Of a DNA stretch of 64,000 nt, positions 33,642 to 42,532 are shown one piece after another; position 1 is the stretch's first letter; each line of letters opens with the position of its first letter. The notes under the pieces are model-generated. The model had not been told where the DNA came from, did no database searches, and saw only the letters and a list, made by a program, of their open reading frames with translations. The stretch spans positions 310,001 through 374,000 of the forward strand of contig NZ_FOCJ01000001.1 in NCBI RefSeq assembly GCF_900110075.1, in the 5' to 3' direction. Both the position numbers and the translations under genes were made by a program. The DNA is from Paenibacillus sp. OV219. Lineage in GTDB: Bacteria > Bacillota > Bacilli > Paenibacillales > Paenibacillaceae.

Positions 33642-36566
33642 ATGCCGATGAAAAAGAATATCGAGGTACGAGGCGCCAGGCAAAACAATTTGAAGAATAT
33701 TGACGTCCTCATCCCCCGGGATCAATTGACGGTTATTACGGGTGTGAGCGGTTCCGGTAAATCCTCACTTGCATTCGAGGTCATTTACGGTGAAGGTCAG
33801 CGCCGCTTCCTCGAATCGCTGTCTACGTTCGCCAAAAGCCGGATGAACCAGCTGAAGAAGCCGGATGTCGATTTTGTATTCGGGTTGTCTCCGGTCATTG
33901 CAATTGAGCAGAAGAAGGGAAACTCGAATCCTCGCTCCACAGTTGGTACGATGACGGACATGTATGACTTCATGAGACTATTGTTCGCCTCTTCAGGTGA
34001 AGCGTGCTGTCCGTTCTGCCAGCATCCGATTGCAACCAAGTCGGTCAGCCAGATGATTGATCACGTGCAGGCATTGCCGGCGGGAACCGAGCTTGAGGTG
34101 CTCGCTCCGATCTTTAAGCTGTACGACGAAGACTACCAGACGTTGTTTGACGAGATTCGGAGCAAAGGCTTCCGCTCCGTCAAAATCGACGGGCAGATTC
34201 ATAACTTGAGCGACCCGCTCGAGCTCGATGATGAAGCGGAGTATCAGATGGAGGTCATCGTCGATAAAGTGGTCGTCATGCCTGGACTTTTCAAATCACT
34301 CGCCAAAACGATTGAAAATAGTCTAGAGCTGGTCGGCGATGGCTTTATCCGATTCGAGGTTGAAAGTTCGGATGGTGAACCCGTTGATATGGGTGCGTTT
34401 TACCAGAACTTCGGCTGCCCGGAGCATCATCTTGTTATCGGTGAGCTGCACCCTTCTTATTTCTCCTTTAACGATCCAGGAAGTGCATGCCGGACATGCG
34501 GCGGGATCGGTACCTATTTGCGGACAGAGAAGCGCTTCTTAATCAAGAACCCGGAGAAAAGCGTCAGCAAAGGCGCACTCGACCATAATATATACGGACC
34601 CAGCACGAAGAAATCATATCAGGGAATGTTGTTTCACAGCATGTTTGCACACTACGGCTGCAGCTTGGACACCCCGTTTAAAGAGTTGCCGGAAGACTTC
34701 GTCGACCGATTATTCCACGGAACCAGGGGCGAGCAGTTTCCGATATTGGTGACAGAAGATCATTCTCGTCATGCGAAGAGCCAGGAAGGCAAGCTGAGAA
34801 AATACGGCGGACTCGTCAATGAGGTGAACCGTTGGTATAAGCAGCATGTGAAACGAAGAGGCGAGAACGGCATTGGGGATAGTGACTTTTTCAAGAGGGT
34901 CATGGTGGAGCATACTTGTCCGGACTGTGAGGGCAAGAAGCTCAAAGCCCAAAGGTTCTGTGTGCGTATCGACGGTAGGGATATCCATGAGCTATGCAGC
35001 ATGCCTCTGAAAGAATTGAAATCGTTACTTGATCATGTAGCGTTCTCGGAAGAGAAGAAGCAGGCGGCCGGGCAAATCGTTGTTGAAATTATGTCGAGGC
35101 TTAAGCTGCTCATCGATATTGGGCTCGAGTATTTGCACTTGGGTCGAAGATCGGACACCATCTCTGGCGGAGAGGCACAGCGTATCCGGTTATCCACGCA
35201 AATCAGCACCGGACTAATGGGAATGCTCTATGTGCTGGACGAGCCGAGTATCGGACTGCATGCCAGGGACAGTATGAGAATCGTGGAGACTTTGAAGAAG
35301 CTGCGCGATATCGGCAACACCATCATCGTCGTCGAACATGACCTTGATACGATTCGCAGCGCGGATTATATTATCGAAATTGGACCAGGACCTGGCGAGC
35401 GGGGTGGTCAAGTTATCGCGCAGGGAACGGCGTTAGAGCTGCTTGAGCAGAAGGACTCATTGACTGGAGCCTTTTTGACCGGTGCAAGAAGAATTGAAGT
35501 GCCTTCTCAACGGAGGGCTCCGTCTAGCCTCTATCTGAGTATCAAGGGAGCCAGAGCGAACAATCTGCGTAATGTCAGTGTGGACATTCCTCTCGGCGTC
35601 ATGACATGCATCACTGGTGTCTCTGGTTCCGGCAAGAGTACGCTTATAAATGAAGTCATGTTTAAGCAGCTGTACGCCCACTTCCATGACCAGCGAATTG
35701 TGCCTGGTGCGCATGATTCAATCGAAGGCATTGAACATTTGACAGGTATCATCAACATTGACCAATCGCCGATCGGTCGAAGCACGCGCTCTAATCCAGC
35801 TACGTATGTTGGATTTTTTGACCGGATTCGTGAGCTGTTTGCTGACACAGAAGAGGCCAAAGTACGCGGAATCAGCAAGAACGAGTTCAGCTTCAATCAG
35901 AAGACTGGGCGCTGCGAGCATTGCCAGGGCGAAGGGATAATAACGACTCAGCTTCAGTTTATGCCCGATGTAGAGTCGGTCTGTCCGTCCTGCAAAGGAG
36001 CCCGTTTTAATAACGACGTGCTCGAGGTGCTGCTGAATGGGCGGAACATCGCACAAGTGCTCGATATGAGCATTGAAGATGCGGTATTGTTCTTCTCCGA
36101 TCAATCGTACGTTCTACATAAATTAAATGTGCTAAATCAATTGGGCCTAGGCTACCTAAAGCTCGGCCAATCTTCTACTACCCTCTCTGGGGGCGAGGCG
36201 CAGCGAATTAAACTGGCGACCGAAATCAGTAAGCTGAAGCGAGGCTCACATAATCTATACATTCTCGACGAGCCGACGACTGGACTGCATCTGCACGATA
36301 TTCAGAAGCTGATCGACTGTATGAACCAGTTGGTTGACAATGGACACTCCGTGCTTGTCATCGAGCATCACTTGGATGTCATTAAAGTTTCCGATTACTT
36401 AATTGATTTGGGACCAGATGGCGGAAGAGACGGCGGGACCGTCGTTGCACAAGGGACACCGGAGCAAGTAGCAGCAGTTGAAGCGTCGTATACCGGTAAG
36501 TTTTTGAAATCGATTTTATCCACGGATCATCAATATTGGGCTGAGCCTGTAGTTAGCCCTATGTAA
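33642..36566 (+). CDS. UvrA-family ATPase (UvrA paralogue)
   Basis: A 974-residue tandem ABC ATPase of the excinuclease UvrA family. Walker A motifs GVSGSGKSSL (about 35) and GVSGSGKSTL (about 660), the signatures SGGEAQRIRL and SGGEAQRIKL, Walker B motifs YVLDEPS and YILDEPT, and zinc-binding CPFC/CRTC, CPDC and CEHC...CPSC clusters are present. AAGGAG lies 6 bases before ATG 33642. It is longer than typical UvrA (about 945) and stands apart from uvrB, next to a nucleotidyltransferase. A role like UvrA2/DrrC proteins, which protect against DNA-binding antibiotics, is possible. Housekeeping UvrA is less likely. Confidence 0.85.
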   Translation: MPMKKNIEVRGARQNNLKNIDVLIPRDQLTVITGVSGSGKSSLAFEVIYGEGQRRFLESLSTFAKSRMNQLKKPDVDFVFGLSPVIAIEQKKGNSNPRSTVGTMTDMYDFMRLLFASSGEACCPFCQHPIATKSVSQMIDHVQALPAGTELEVLAPIFKLYDEDYQTLFDEIRSKGFRSVKIDGQIHNLSDPLELDDEAEYQMEVIVDKVVVMPGLFKSLAKTIENSLELVGDGFIRFEVESSDGEPVDMGAFYQNFGCPEHHLVIGELHPSYFSFNDPGSACRTCGGIGTYLRTEKRFLIKNPEKSVSKGALDHNIYGPSTKKSYQGMLFHSMFAHYGCSLDTPFKELPEDFVDRLFHGTRGEQFPILVTEDHSRHAKSQEGKLRKYGGLVNEVNRWYKQHVKRRGENGIGDSDFFKRVMVEHTCPDCEGKKLKAQRFCVRIDGRDIHELCSMPLKELKSLLDHVAFSEEKKQAAGQIVVEIMSRLKLLIDIGLEYLHLGRRSDTISGGEAQRIRLSTQISTGLMGMLYVLDEPSIGLHARDSMRIVETLKKLRDIGNTIIVVEHDLDTIRSADYIIEIGPGPGERGGQVIAQGTALELLEQKDSLTGAFLTGARRIEVPSQRRAPSSLYLSIKGARANNLRNVSVDIPLGVMTCITGVSGSGKSTLINEVMFKQLYAHFHDQRIVPGAHDSIEGIEHLTGIINIDQSPIGRSTRSNPATYVGFFDRIRELFADTEEAKVRGISKNEFSFNQKTGRCEHCQGEGIITTQLQFMPDVESVCPSCKGARFNNDVLEVLLNGRNIAQVLDMSIEDAVLFFSDQSYVLHKLNVLNQLGLGYLKLGQSSTTLSGGEAQRIKLATEISKLKRGSHNLYILDEPTTGLHLHDIQKLIDCMNQLVDNGHSVLVIEHHLDVIKVSDYLIDLGPDGGRDGGTVVAQGTPEQVAAVEASYTGKFLKSILSTDHQYWAEPVVSPM

Positions 36567-36572
36567 ACAAAG

Positions 36573-36607
36573 AGAAACCCGCGTACCTTGTGTATACGCG
36601 GGTTTCT
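36573..36607. terminator. Strong terminator ending the 16.4-36.6 kb gene run
   Basis: A perfect 13-bp stem, 36573-36585 with 36595-36607, around a 9-base loop. The plus-strand side is only moderately T-rich (AAGTTTTAAGTTT); the minus side reads CTTTGTTT, so it may stop both the UvrA-paralogue transcript and the convergent fabV transcript. Confidence 0.8.
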
Positions 36608-36638
36608 AAGTTTTAAGTTTGTTTGCCCGTTTGGGGCA

Positions 36639-37829
36639 TTAGTATACGTTTGGTGCTTCCACGGTCGGTTCAACGTCTGCTTCATAATCGACGCCTTCGG
36701 TCTCGAAGCCGAACAGCTGGAAGAACTCTTTGCGATAGCCTTCGAGATCCGACATTTCGTTAATATTCTCAGTCGTCATCGCTGCCCATAGCTTCGCTAC
36801 TTCTTCCTGTACATCCTCGCGCAGCTCCCAGTCGTCGATTCGGATGCGGCCTTCAGCGTCCACCGGCACTTCGCTGCCAGTGTAGAGGCGCTCTGAGAAC
36901 AGACGGTATGTTTGCTCGATGCAGCCCTCGTGAATTCCTTTCTCCTTCATCACTTTGTACAGTGCGGAGATATAGAGCGGGACGACAGGAATTGCCGAGC
37001 TCGACTGCGTGACAAGCGCTTTGCTGACGGTTACGTATGCGTGGCCGCCACTGGAAGACAGCTGTTCGCTTAGCTTCTTCGCTGTCGCTTCCAGATGATC
37101 CTTTGCCTGGCCGATGGAGCCTTCTCTGTAGATCGCTTGTGTAATTTGCGAGCCGATGTAGGAGTAGGATACCGTCACTGCACCTTCAGCCAGCGCGCCG
37201 CCTTGCTTCAAGGCATCAATCCACATCTGCCAGTCGTCGCCGCCCATAACATGAACGGTATCTGCGATTTCTTGCTCCGATGCCGGGTCGATGGACACCA
37301 TGCTCACTTCGCCGGTATGGAAGTTAACGGTCTTGTTCGTGTATGTATCGCCGATCGGTTTCAGCACGGAGTTGAACGTTTCTCCAGTGCGCGGGTCGGT
37401 TCTGCGTGCGGATGCAACGCTATATACAACGAGATCGACTTGGCCGAGCTCTTTACGGATCAGCTCAACCGCCTTCTGCTTCGTCTCATCTGTAAACGCA
37501 TCGCCAGTTACGCTGAACGATTTCAATCCAGCTGCCTGCGCCGCTTGCTCGAATGCAGCGGAGTTGTACCAGCCTGCGGACGCGGTACGACCGTTCTTGC
37601 TCTCGCCTTGGCGGTAAATGCCGACTGTGTTCGCTCCAGCACCAAATGCTGCTACGATGCGGGATGCAAGGCCATAGCCTGCGGATGCGCCGATAACGAG
37701 GACGTTCTTCGGTCCTTGGATGGGTGCATGCTCTTTCACATAGTTGATTTGCTCCTGCACTTGAAGGGCACAGCCTGTCGGGTGAGCGGTCGTGCAGATA
37801 AAACCGCGTGTTCTAGGTTTGATAATCAT
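36639..37829 (-). CDS. fabV: Trans-2-enoyl-CoA/ACP reductase FabV
   Basis: A 396-residue NADH-dependent enoyl reductase that finishes each round of fatty-acid elongation and, in other bacteria, gives triclosan resistance. The cofactor motif GASAGYGLASR is at 47-57, and the FabV-specific catalytic pair Tyr234-X8-Lys243 (YREGSIGQAK) is intact. The N-terminal MIIKPRTRGFICTTAHPTGC and the length are standard for the family. It is monocistronic on the minus strand, with the metallo-hydrolase gene divergent from it 207 bp away. Confidence 0.96.
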   Translation of the reverse strand: MIIKPRTRGFICTTAHPTGCALQVQEQINYVKEHAPIQGPKNVLVIGASAGYGLASRIVAAFGAGANTVGIYRQGESKNGRTASAGWYNSAAFEQAAQAAGLKSFSVTGDAFTDETKQKAVELIRKELGQVDLVVYSVASARRTDPRTGETFNSVLKPIGDTYTNKTVNFHTGEVSMVSIDPASEQEIADTVHVMGGDDWQMWIDALKQGGALAEGAVTVSYSYIGSQITQAIYREGSIGQAKDHLEATAKKLSEQLSSSGGHAYVTVSKALVTQSSSAIPVVPLYISALYKVMKEKGIHEGCIEQTYRLFSERLYTGSEVPVDAEGRIRIDDWELREDVQEEVAKLWAAMTTENINEMSDLEGYRKEFFQLFGFETEGVDYEADVEPTVEAPNVY

Positions 37830-38036
37830 TGGATGGATTCATTTCCTCTCATGCAAAGTCGAATGGATAGTCGTGTAGAACCTCAATGTTCTGATAGTAC
37901 CTTTATTGTAGGGAAAATTGCAACATTCCTGATGCCAAGCGGCAACTTTTTTTGTATGAGGTACAGGAGGCGCACACGCAAGTGGAGAAATTTTACAGAG
38001 TAAAGTGACTAGGAATATAAAGGAGCAGATGTAACG

Positions 38037-39842
38037 ATGAGACAGCTGACCGAGCATTTATACCAACATGAGGATACTTGCCATGTGTATGTGATTGTTA
38101 ATGGTTCTGAGGCGGTGCTCATTGATTTCGGATCGGGCTCCATTCTGGACGAGCTTGCGGCAATCGGCGTGGAGCGTGTAACAGATGTACTGATGACCCA
38201 TCATCACCGGGATCAGGGTCAGGGGCTTTCGCGAGCTGAAGCTTGTGGTATACGGATTTGGGTACCGCATCACGAGCAGGATTTGTTCGCGAACGTCGAT
38301 TTGCACTGGAATGGACGAGGGATTTACAACAATTATGATGTTCGACAGGACCGGTTTTCATTGCTTGCGCCTGTTGCGATTGCGGGAACATTGAAGGATC
38401 ACTCGCGGCATGATTTTGGCGGTAGATCTTATCAGATCGTGCCGACGCCTGGTCATACAATCGGTTCGATCTCCATTGCTTCGGAGGTGGATGGACGGAA
38501 GGTAGCGTTCACAGGAGATCTCATCGCTGGACCAGGCAAAGTGTGGTCGATGTCTGCAACGCAGTGGACGTATAACGGCAGCGAAGGTGTAGTGAGTACG
38601 GTGCTGTCCGTCTCGGACTTGCGTGAGCTGGAGCTGGATATGCTGCTGCCGTCGCATGGCTTCGTCATGGAGGAACCGGCTGCTGCTATTGATCCTCTGG
38701 TTGCGAATATGAAGCAGCTGTTGCGGCTGCGCGGCAATGATGAAGTTTTGGAACAATGCAAGGAGCCGGACTATAGGGAGATTACGCCGCATTTGCTTTG
38801 GAATACGCGCTCTTTTGCCAATTCGTATGTATTGCTGTCGGAGAGCGGCAAGGCGCTGATGATCGATTACGGCTATCCATCGATTAATCAGGCGTTTTAT
38901 GCGGGGACAGATCGTTCCTCGCGGCGGCCGGATTTGCGTCAAATTGCTTTCTTGAAGAAGCGGTATCATGTGCAAGCCATCGACGTTGTTATGCCGACGC
39001 ATTATCATGACGACCATTTAGCGGGCTTCAATCTGCTGCGGGATGTGGAAGGCGCTAAAACATGGGTAGCGGAGAGCTTCGCGGATGTGCTGGAACAGCC
39101 GGGGCGATATGATGTGCCGTGCCTCTGGTACGATCCGATCCCAGTGGATCGGCGGCTTCCGCTTGGTGAGCCGATTACGTGGGAGGAGTATACATTCCGG
39201 CTTTATGAGCAGCCGGGCCACACATTGTATGCGGTGGCGATTTCGTTCGAGGTGGACGGCAAGCATGTGGTTGCAATTGGGGACCAGCAGGGCACGGATG
39301 GGAAGCTGAACAATTATGTGTATCAAAATAAATTCAGATCTCACGACTATAAGTTAAGTGCGGAGCTGTATCGGCAGCTGAAGCCGGATCTCATCATATC
39401 GGGCCATTGGGACCCGCTTGAGGTGACGGACCACTACTTGGAGAAGCTCGCTCGCGATGGCGAGAGCTTGAAGCAGCTGCATGACGAGCTGCTGCCTTTG
39501 AGCGAGATTGATATGGGCGCGGAGGGTTTCTGCGCTTGGATCAAGCCTTATCAGATCGAGCTAGTCGCTGGGGCGACGGTGGCGATCACGGTTGAGGTGC
39601 TGAACCCGCTGCAGGTGAAGGAGCGGGTAACGGTCCGGCTCGTTGCAGCTTGCGAGGGCCTCGTAATCGAGGCGTCGGAGCAAGTGGTGGAGCTTGCGGC
39701 GGGAGCAGCGGACGAGCTGCGCTTCGAATTGACAGCGGAAGCGGGCACGCGCGGCGTGAAGCGCGCGCGCATCGCCGCTGACGTCACCGTCGGCGCGCGA
39801 AGGCTCGGCCAGCAGGCCGATGCGATTGTGACCGTGGTGTAG
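38037..39842 (+). CDS. Protein with two metallo-beta-lactamase domains and a C-terminal beta domain
   Basis: A 601-residue protein. The first MBL domain (about 1-220) has THHHRDQG with a Gln at the place of the last His of HxHxDH (residue 60), then TPGHTIGS, FTGDL and LPSHGF. The second (about 245-480) has the complete THYHDDHLAGF, QPGHTLYAV, AIGDQQ and SGHWDP. The last 110 residues look like an immunoglobulin-like beta domain. No signal peptide. This tandem arrangement is unusual; hydrolysis of a phosphodiester, lactone or ester is likely, but the substrate cannot be read. Confidence 0.82.
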   Translation: MRQLTEHLYQHEDTCHVYVIVNGSEAVLIDFGSGSILDELAAIGVERVTDVLMTHHHRDQGQGLSRAEACGIRIWVPHHEQDLFANVDLHWNGRGIYNNYDVRQDRFSLLAPVAIAGTLKDHSRHDFGGRSYQIVPTPGHTIGSISIASEVDGRKVAFTGDLIAGPGKVWSMSATQWTYNGSEGVVSTVLSVSDLRELELDMLLPSHGFVMEEPAAAIDPLVANMKQLLRLRGNDEVLEQCKEPDYREITPHLLWNTRSFANSYVLLSESGKALMIDYGYPSINQAFYAGTDRSSRRPDLRQIAFLKKRYHVQAIDVVMPTHYHDDHLAGFNLLRDVEGAKTWVAESFADVLEQPGRYDVPCLWYDPIPVDRRLPLGEPITWEEYTFRLYEQPGHTLYAVAISFEVDGKHVVAIGDQQGTDGKLNNYVYQNKFRSHDYKLSAELYRQLKPDLIISGHWDPLEVTDHYLEKLARDGESLKQLHDELLPLSEIDMGAEGFCAWIKPYQIELVAGATVAITVEVLNPLQVKERVTVRLVAACEGLVIEASEQVVELAAGAADELRFELTAEAGTRGVKRARIAADVTVGARRLGQQADAIVTVV

Positions 39843-39888
39843 GGTAGGGGGCGAGAGGACTGCTGCAGCCTTGGGTGCGGTTCAGGTG

Positions 39889-40338
39889 CTGAGAGCACGT
39901 ATGTGATCTCTCACCGCCAAAGTGGCAGCAAGCAACTCGATTCGTGCTGCTGAGAACGTATGTGATCTCTCAGCGTTTGAAACCGGCAAAAAGTAGGCTG
40001 AGAGAACGTAATTGATCTCTCACCGCCAAAGGGGTAGCAAGCAACTCGATTCGTGCTGCTGAGAGCACGTGTGTGATCTCTCAGCGATAATTCGGGTGTG
40101 TTTATTGAGTTAAGAGAACGTATGTGTTCTCTCAGATTTAGGATAAGTATGGAAGATGTTGTGAGTCCCTATCTCGAGATTTGAAGCAACCGCAAGCTCG
40201 CTCAACTCCCCCTGAGAGAGGAAAAATCCTCTATCAGCTCCCGAAAGCCGTCTAAGACCGCAACGAGGGAGGAAAAACTCTCTCTCAACGCTATTTTCAG
40301 CGGATGGAGAGGCCGAGAAAACGTATTTGATCTCTTAG
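39889..40338. repeat. Second array of GAGAG palindromes
   Basis: Five good copies of CTGAGAG, a centre of the type CACGTATG or AACGTATG, and TGATCTCTCA(G/C) start at 39889, 39950, 39998, 40059 and 40110. Steps are 61, 48, 61 and 51. Degenerate copies follow: CTGAGAGAGG...CTATCAG at 40212-40237, one near 40265-40287, and GAGAAAACGTATT TGATCTCTTAG at about 40315-40338. The DNA between copies differs from that in the 7-kb array except that it too is partly duplicated (GCAAGCAACTCGATTCGTGC twice). Together they fill the gene-free stretch 39843-40407. Confidence 0.9.
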
Positions 40339-40407
40339 AGTTATTTTAATAGGTGGGAGATGCTGCTCTCTCAGAGTCGTCTCCCGTCGCTGGAGCTAGT
40401 CGACTGG

Positions 40408-41139
40408 CTATACCGATCTTCGCTGCCGTCGCCGTCGCCCAACCACAAAAGGTAAATACATCAAAGTAAAGATCACAACAGCGATCGCTTCCTCGACCAG
40501 CAAGTAATACGGGTAAGGTCCCAATACCGAGAGCAGCGAGGCGCCAGCAGGTTTGTGACGAAGGAACATATAATTGGCATCGAGCCAGAAGTCGATTCCG
40601 CCGACTACGATAACGAGAATGTTGAGGAATACCATCGTGATTCCGATGGATTTCCAGGTTGGACGATATCGCTCAACCCAGGTCAAATAGAGTGGTGCGA
40701 GTATGATCGCGATATGCACGATGAAGAAGTGGAAGAAGCGAAAATGCGGATACGGATAATCGAGATCAGGAGTGAAAATCGCCTGCAGCGCCCCTCCGAT
40801 CCCTGCGAAGTAGACGATTTGGTAAAGCAGTCTGCTGCGCGTGACCAGCAATAGAATCGCAAGCATTTGCGAAATGCTGCACAGCTCGAGCGGGAGCGTA
40901 TTCCTGGTATTCCAAAGCTGCTCGGCGGCATACCAATAGTAAAGACCTGCCTCGGGAACGACCAGTCCGAGGAGCAGTGAGGCACGAATCATAGTTCGAA
41001 GCCTCGTACGCTCACGAATGCCATCACGGAATAGATACAACAGCAGAGCAAGTCCAAGCAATATGGCGATCATGAACAGATGTGGAGCCGTGTAAGCGAT
41101 GAATTGTTCCTGAGTATGAGGCGAGAAAAATGAATCCAT
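40408..41139 (-). CDS. TIGR02206-family membrane protein (YwaF-like)
   Basis: A 243-residue integral membrane protein with six to seven hydrophobic segments. The family marks are TLPLELCSISQMLAILLL, ALQAIFTPDLDYPYPHFRFF and the late GPYPYYLLVEEAI. I take ATG 41137-41139, because AAGGGGGC lies 7-8 bases upstream; a start 20 codons earlier has no ribosome site. Function of the family is unknown. It is divergent from the small CxxC gene. Confidence 0.82.
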   Translation of the reverse strand: MDSFFSPHTQEQFIAYTAPHLFMIAILLGLALLLYLFRDGIRERTRLRTMIRASLLLGLVVPEAGLYYWYAAEQLWNTRNTLPLELCSISQMLAILLLVTRSRLLYQIVYFAGIGGALQAIFTPDLDYPYPHFRFFHFFIVHIAIILAPLYLTWVERYRPTWKSIGITMVFLNILVIVVGGIDFWLDANYMFLRHKPAGASLLSVLGPYPYYLLVEEAIAVVIFTLMYLPFVVGRRRRQRRSV

Positions 41140-41217
41140 ATGCGGTAGCCCCCTTCTTACATTAACAATTCGGGGAGCTGCTTCCAAAATCCTTTGCAAA
41201 TGTTGGGAGGGAAGCAG

Positions 41218-41361
41218 ATGCGAGAGCTTGTCGGACTGTGCCAGCTATGCAACCATACCGTTTATTGCGAGGATGGTTTCTTGAACGGAGCCATCGAGGA
41301 GAGCGGTAGGCTTATCTGCTCGGATTGCGCTAAGGAGAGAGAAGAGAGAGAAGAGCAATAG
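41218..41361 (+). CDS. Small CxxC...CxxC protein (47 residues)
   Basis: A short gene starting ATG 41218 with GGGAGG 8 bases upstream and ending TAG 41359-41361. The product has CQLC (8-11) and CSDC-type C34-x2-C37 pairs, a zinc-ribbon layout, and a charged tail (AKEREEREEQ). The middle reads VYCEDGFLNGAIEESGRLI. The good ribosome site, paired cysteines and clean stop support a real gene. I know no function; such mini zinc ribbons are common as hypothetical proteins in Bacillales. Confidence 0.65.
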   Translation: MRELVGLCQLCNHTVYCEDGFLNGAIEESGRLICSDCAKEREEREEQ

Positions 41362-41408
41362 CGGTGTCAAGAGTATGCATGTCCTGCTGCTGGCTAACCC
41401 GCCAAAAC

Positions 41409-41450
41409 ATAAAAAAGCCGAATGCGACATCAAGTCCGCACTCGGCTTAT
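41409..41450 (-). terminator. Intrinsic terminator of the dioxygenase gene
   Basis: On the minus strand AAGCCGA (41448-41442 read in reverse complement) pairs with TCGGCTT, with an imperfect inner GTGCG/CGCAT stem, followed by a run of six T (plus-strand A at 41411-41416). It starts within 5 bases of the stop codon. Confidence 0.8.
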
Positions 41451-41452
41451 TG

Positions 41453-42439
41453 TTATTTTTTCTGCACAACCGGCATCATCATGCCGTCCATGCCCATCAT
41501 GCTGACATTCTCGCCATCGGAATCGTCGCCGTCATAGAGATACACTTCTGTGCCGTACTTCGGCTCGGCATAAGGAAGATGTGTCCGGCCGCGGGCAAGA
41601 ATTTGCCGGTAGTTGCCGGAATCGCCGTCGAAGTGGTCGTGATCCCAAGGCACCCAGGAGCGTGCGTTGCAATAGTGGAGCACGTAGGAGCGGCGGAAGC
41701 GATCGACCGTCTGATTCGGATACGATCTATGGAACAGATGCGAGTGGAAGAATAGGACATCGCCTGGCTGCATCGGCACCGAGATCGGTGGCGGATATTT
41801 AGCAACGACGCGGGATAGCGTATTGACCTCATCGTCGAGATGACTCACATGCTGCACGGCATGCAGGTCGGAGAATGCATCAACCGCGTGTACATTGCCG
41901 CCTCCGATACCGTCCGGCGGGTAAATCGGCTCATGATTGGAGCCCGGCACAACCCACAGGCAGCCGTTCTCTTCATCGACTTCTTCAAGGGCAATCCATG
42001 CGCCGATAAGCGTATCGGGGTGTGTCCGGATATAGCAAGCATCCTGATGCCAGCCTTGGCCGCCGCGGCCCGGAGGGTTAAGGAACATCATCGACTGCAC
42101 GGCATAGATATCCGGGCCGATTAATGCTTCGATGACGTCGACGATACGAGGATTAAGCAAGCCGCGCTCTGCGGCCGGATTAAGTCGTGACAGCATATGG
42201 ATACGCGTCTGCTGCTTAAATTCTTCATTAAGCGGATCGCTGGCATTGTTGCGGTCTTCATTTGGTGCAGTCTTCAAACGAGTATCTTCGGCAAGCTGGT
42301 AGAGCTCGGCGATGTCTTCTTTTGACACAAGTCCTTTAGCAACCAGATAACCATTACGGTGATAATGGGTATACTGGTCCGTGCTTACCAGATAACGGTC
42401 CTCCCGTTCACGAGACTTAGGCGTATAGTAAGTTCCCAT
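41453..42439 (-). CDS. Phytanoyl-CoA dioxygenase (PhyH) family protein
   Basis: A 328-residue Fe(II)/2-oxoglutarate-dependent dioxygenase-like protein. The iron ligands are visible: His and Asp in GWHQDACYIRTHPDT and the distal His in LFFHSHLFHRSYPNQT, followed by the arginines RFRRSYVLHY that bind 2-oxoglutarate. It should hydroxylate a small organic substrate. The C-terminal tail MMGMDGMMMPVVQKK is methionine-rich, which is unusual. It lies 93 bp downstream of an AraC-type regulator on the same strand. Substrate unknown. Confidence 0.9.
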   Translation of the reverse strand: MGTYYTPKSREREDRYLVSTDQYTHYHRNGYLVAKGLVSKEDIAELYQLAEDTRLKTAPNEDRNNASDPLNEEFKQQTRIHMLSRLNPAAERGLLNPRIVDVIEALIGPDIYAVQSMMFLNPPGRGGQGWHQDACYIRTHPDTLIGAWIALEEVDEENGCLWVVPGSNHEPIYPPDGIGGGNVHAVDAFSDLHAVQHVSHLDDEVNTLSRVVAKYPPPISVPMQPGDVLFFHSHLFHRSYPNQTVDRFRRSYVLHYCNARSWVPWDHDHFDGDSGNYRQILARGRTHLPYAEPKYGTEVYLYDGDDSDGENVSMMGMDGMMMPVVQKK

Positions 42440-42532
42440 CGTTATGAATTCCTCCAGTAAACGTAAATTATGCTTCTATTGTGCAGGAGTGAGGGAGCGT
42501 TTTCAATGGAGGAAAGAGAATAAACGATGTGT

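Noticed and set aside
37095..38003. Plus-strand reading frame of 302 codons opposite fabV
   Set aside because: Cysteine-rich low-quality translation, antisense to a perfectly recognisable FabV.
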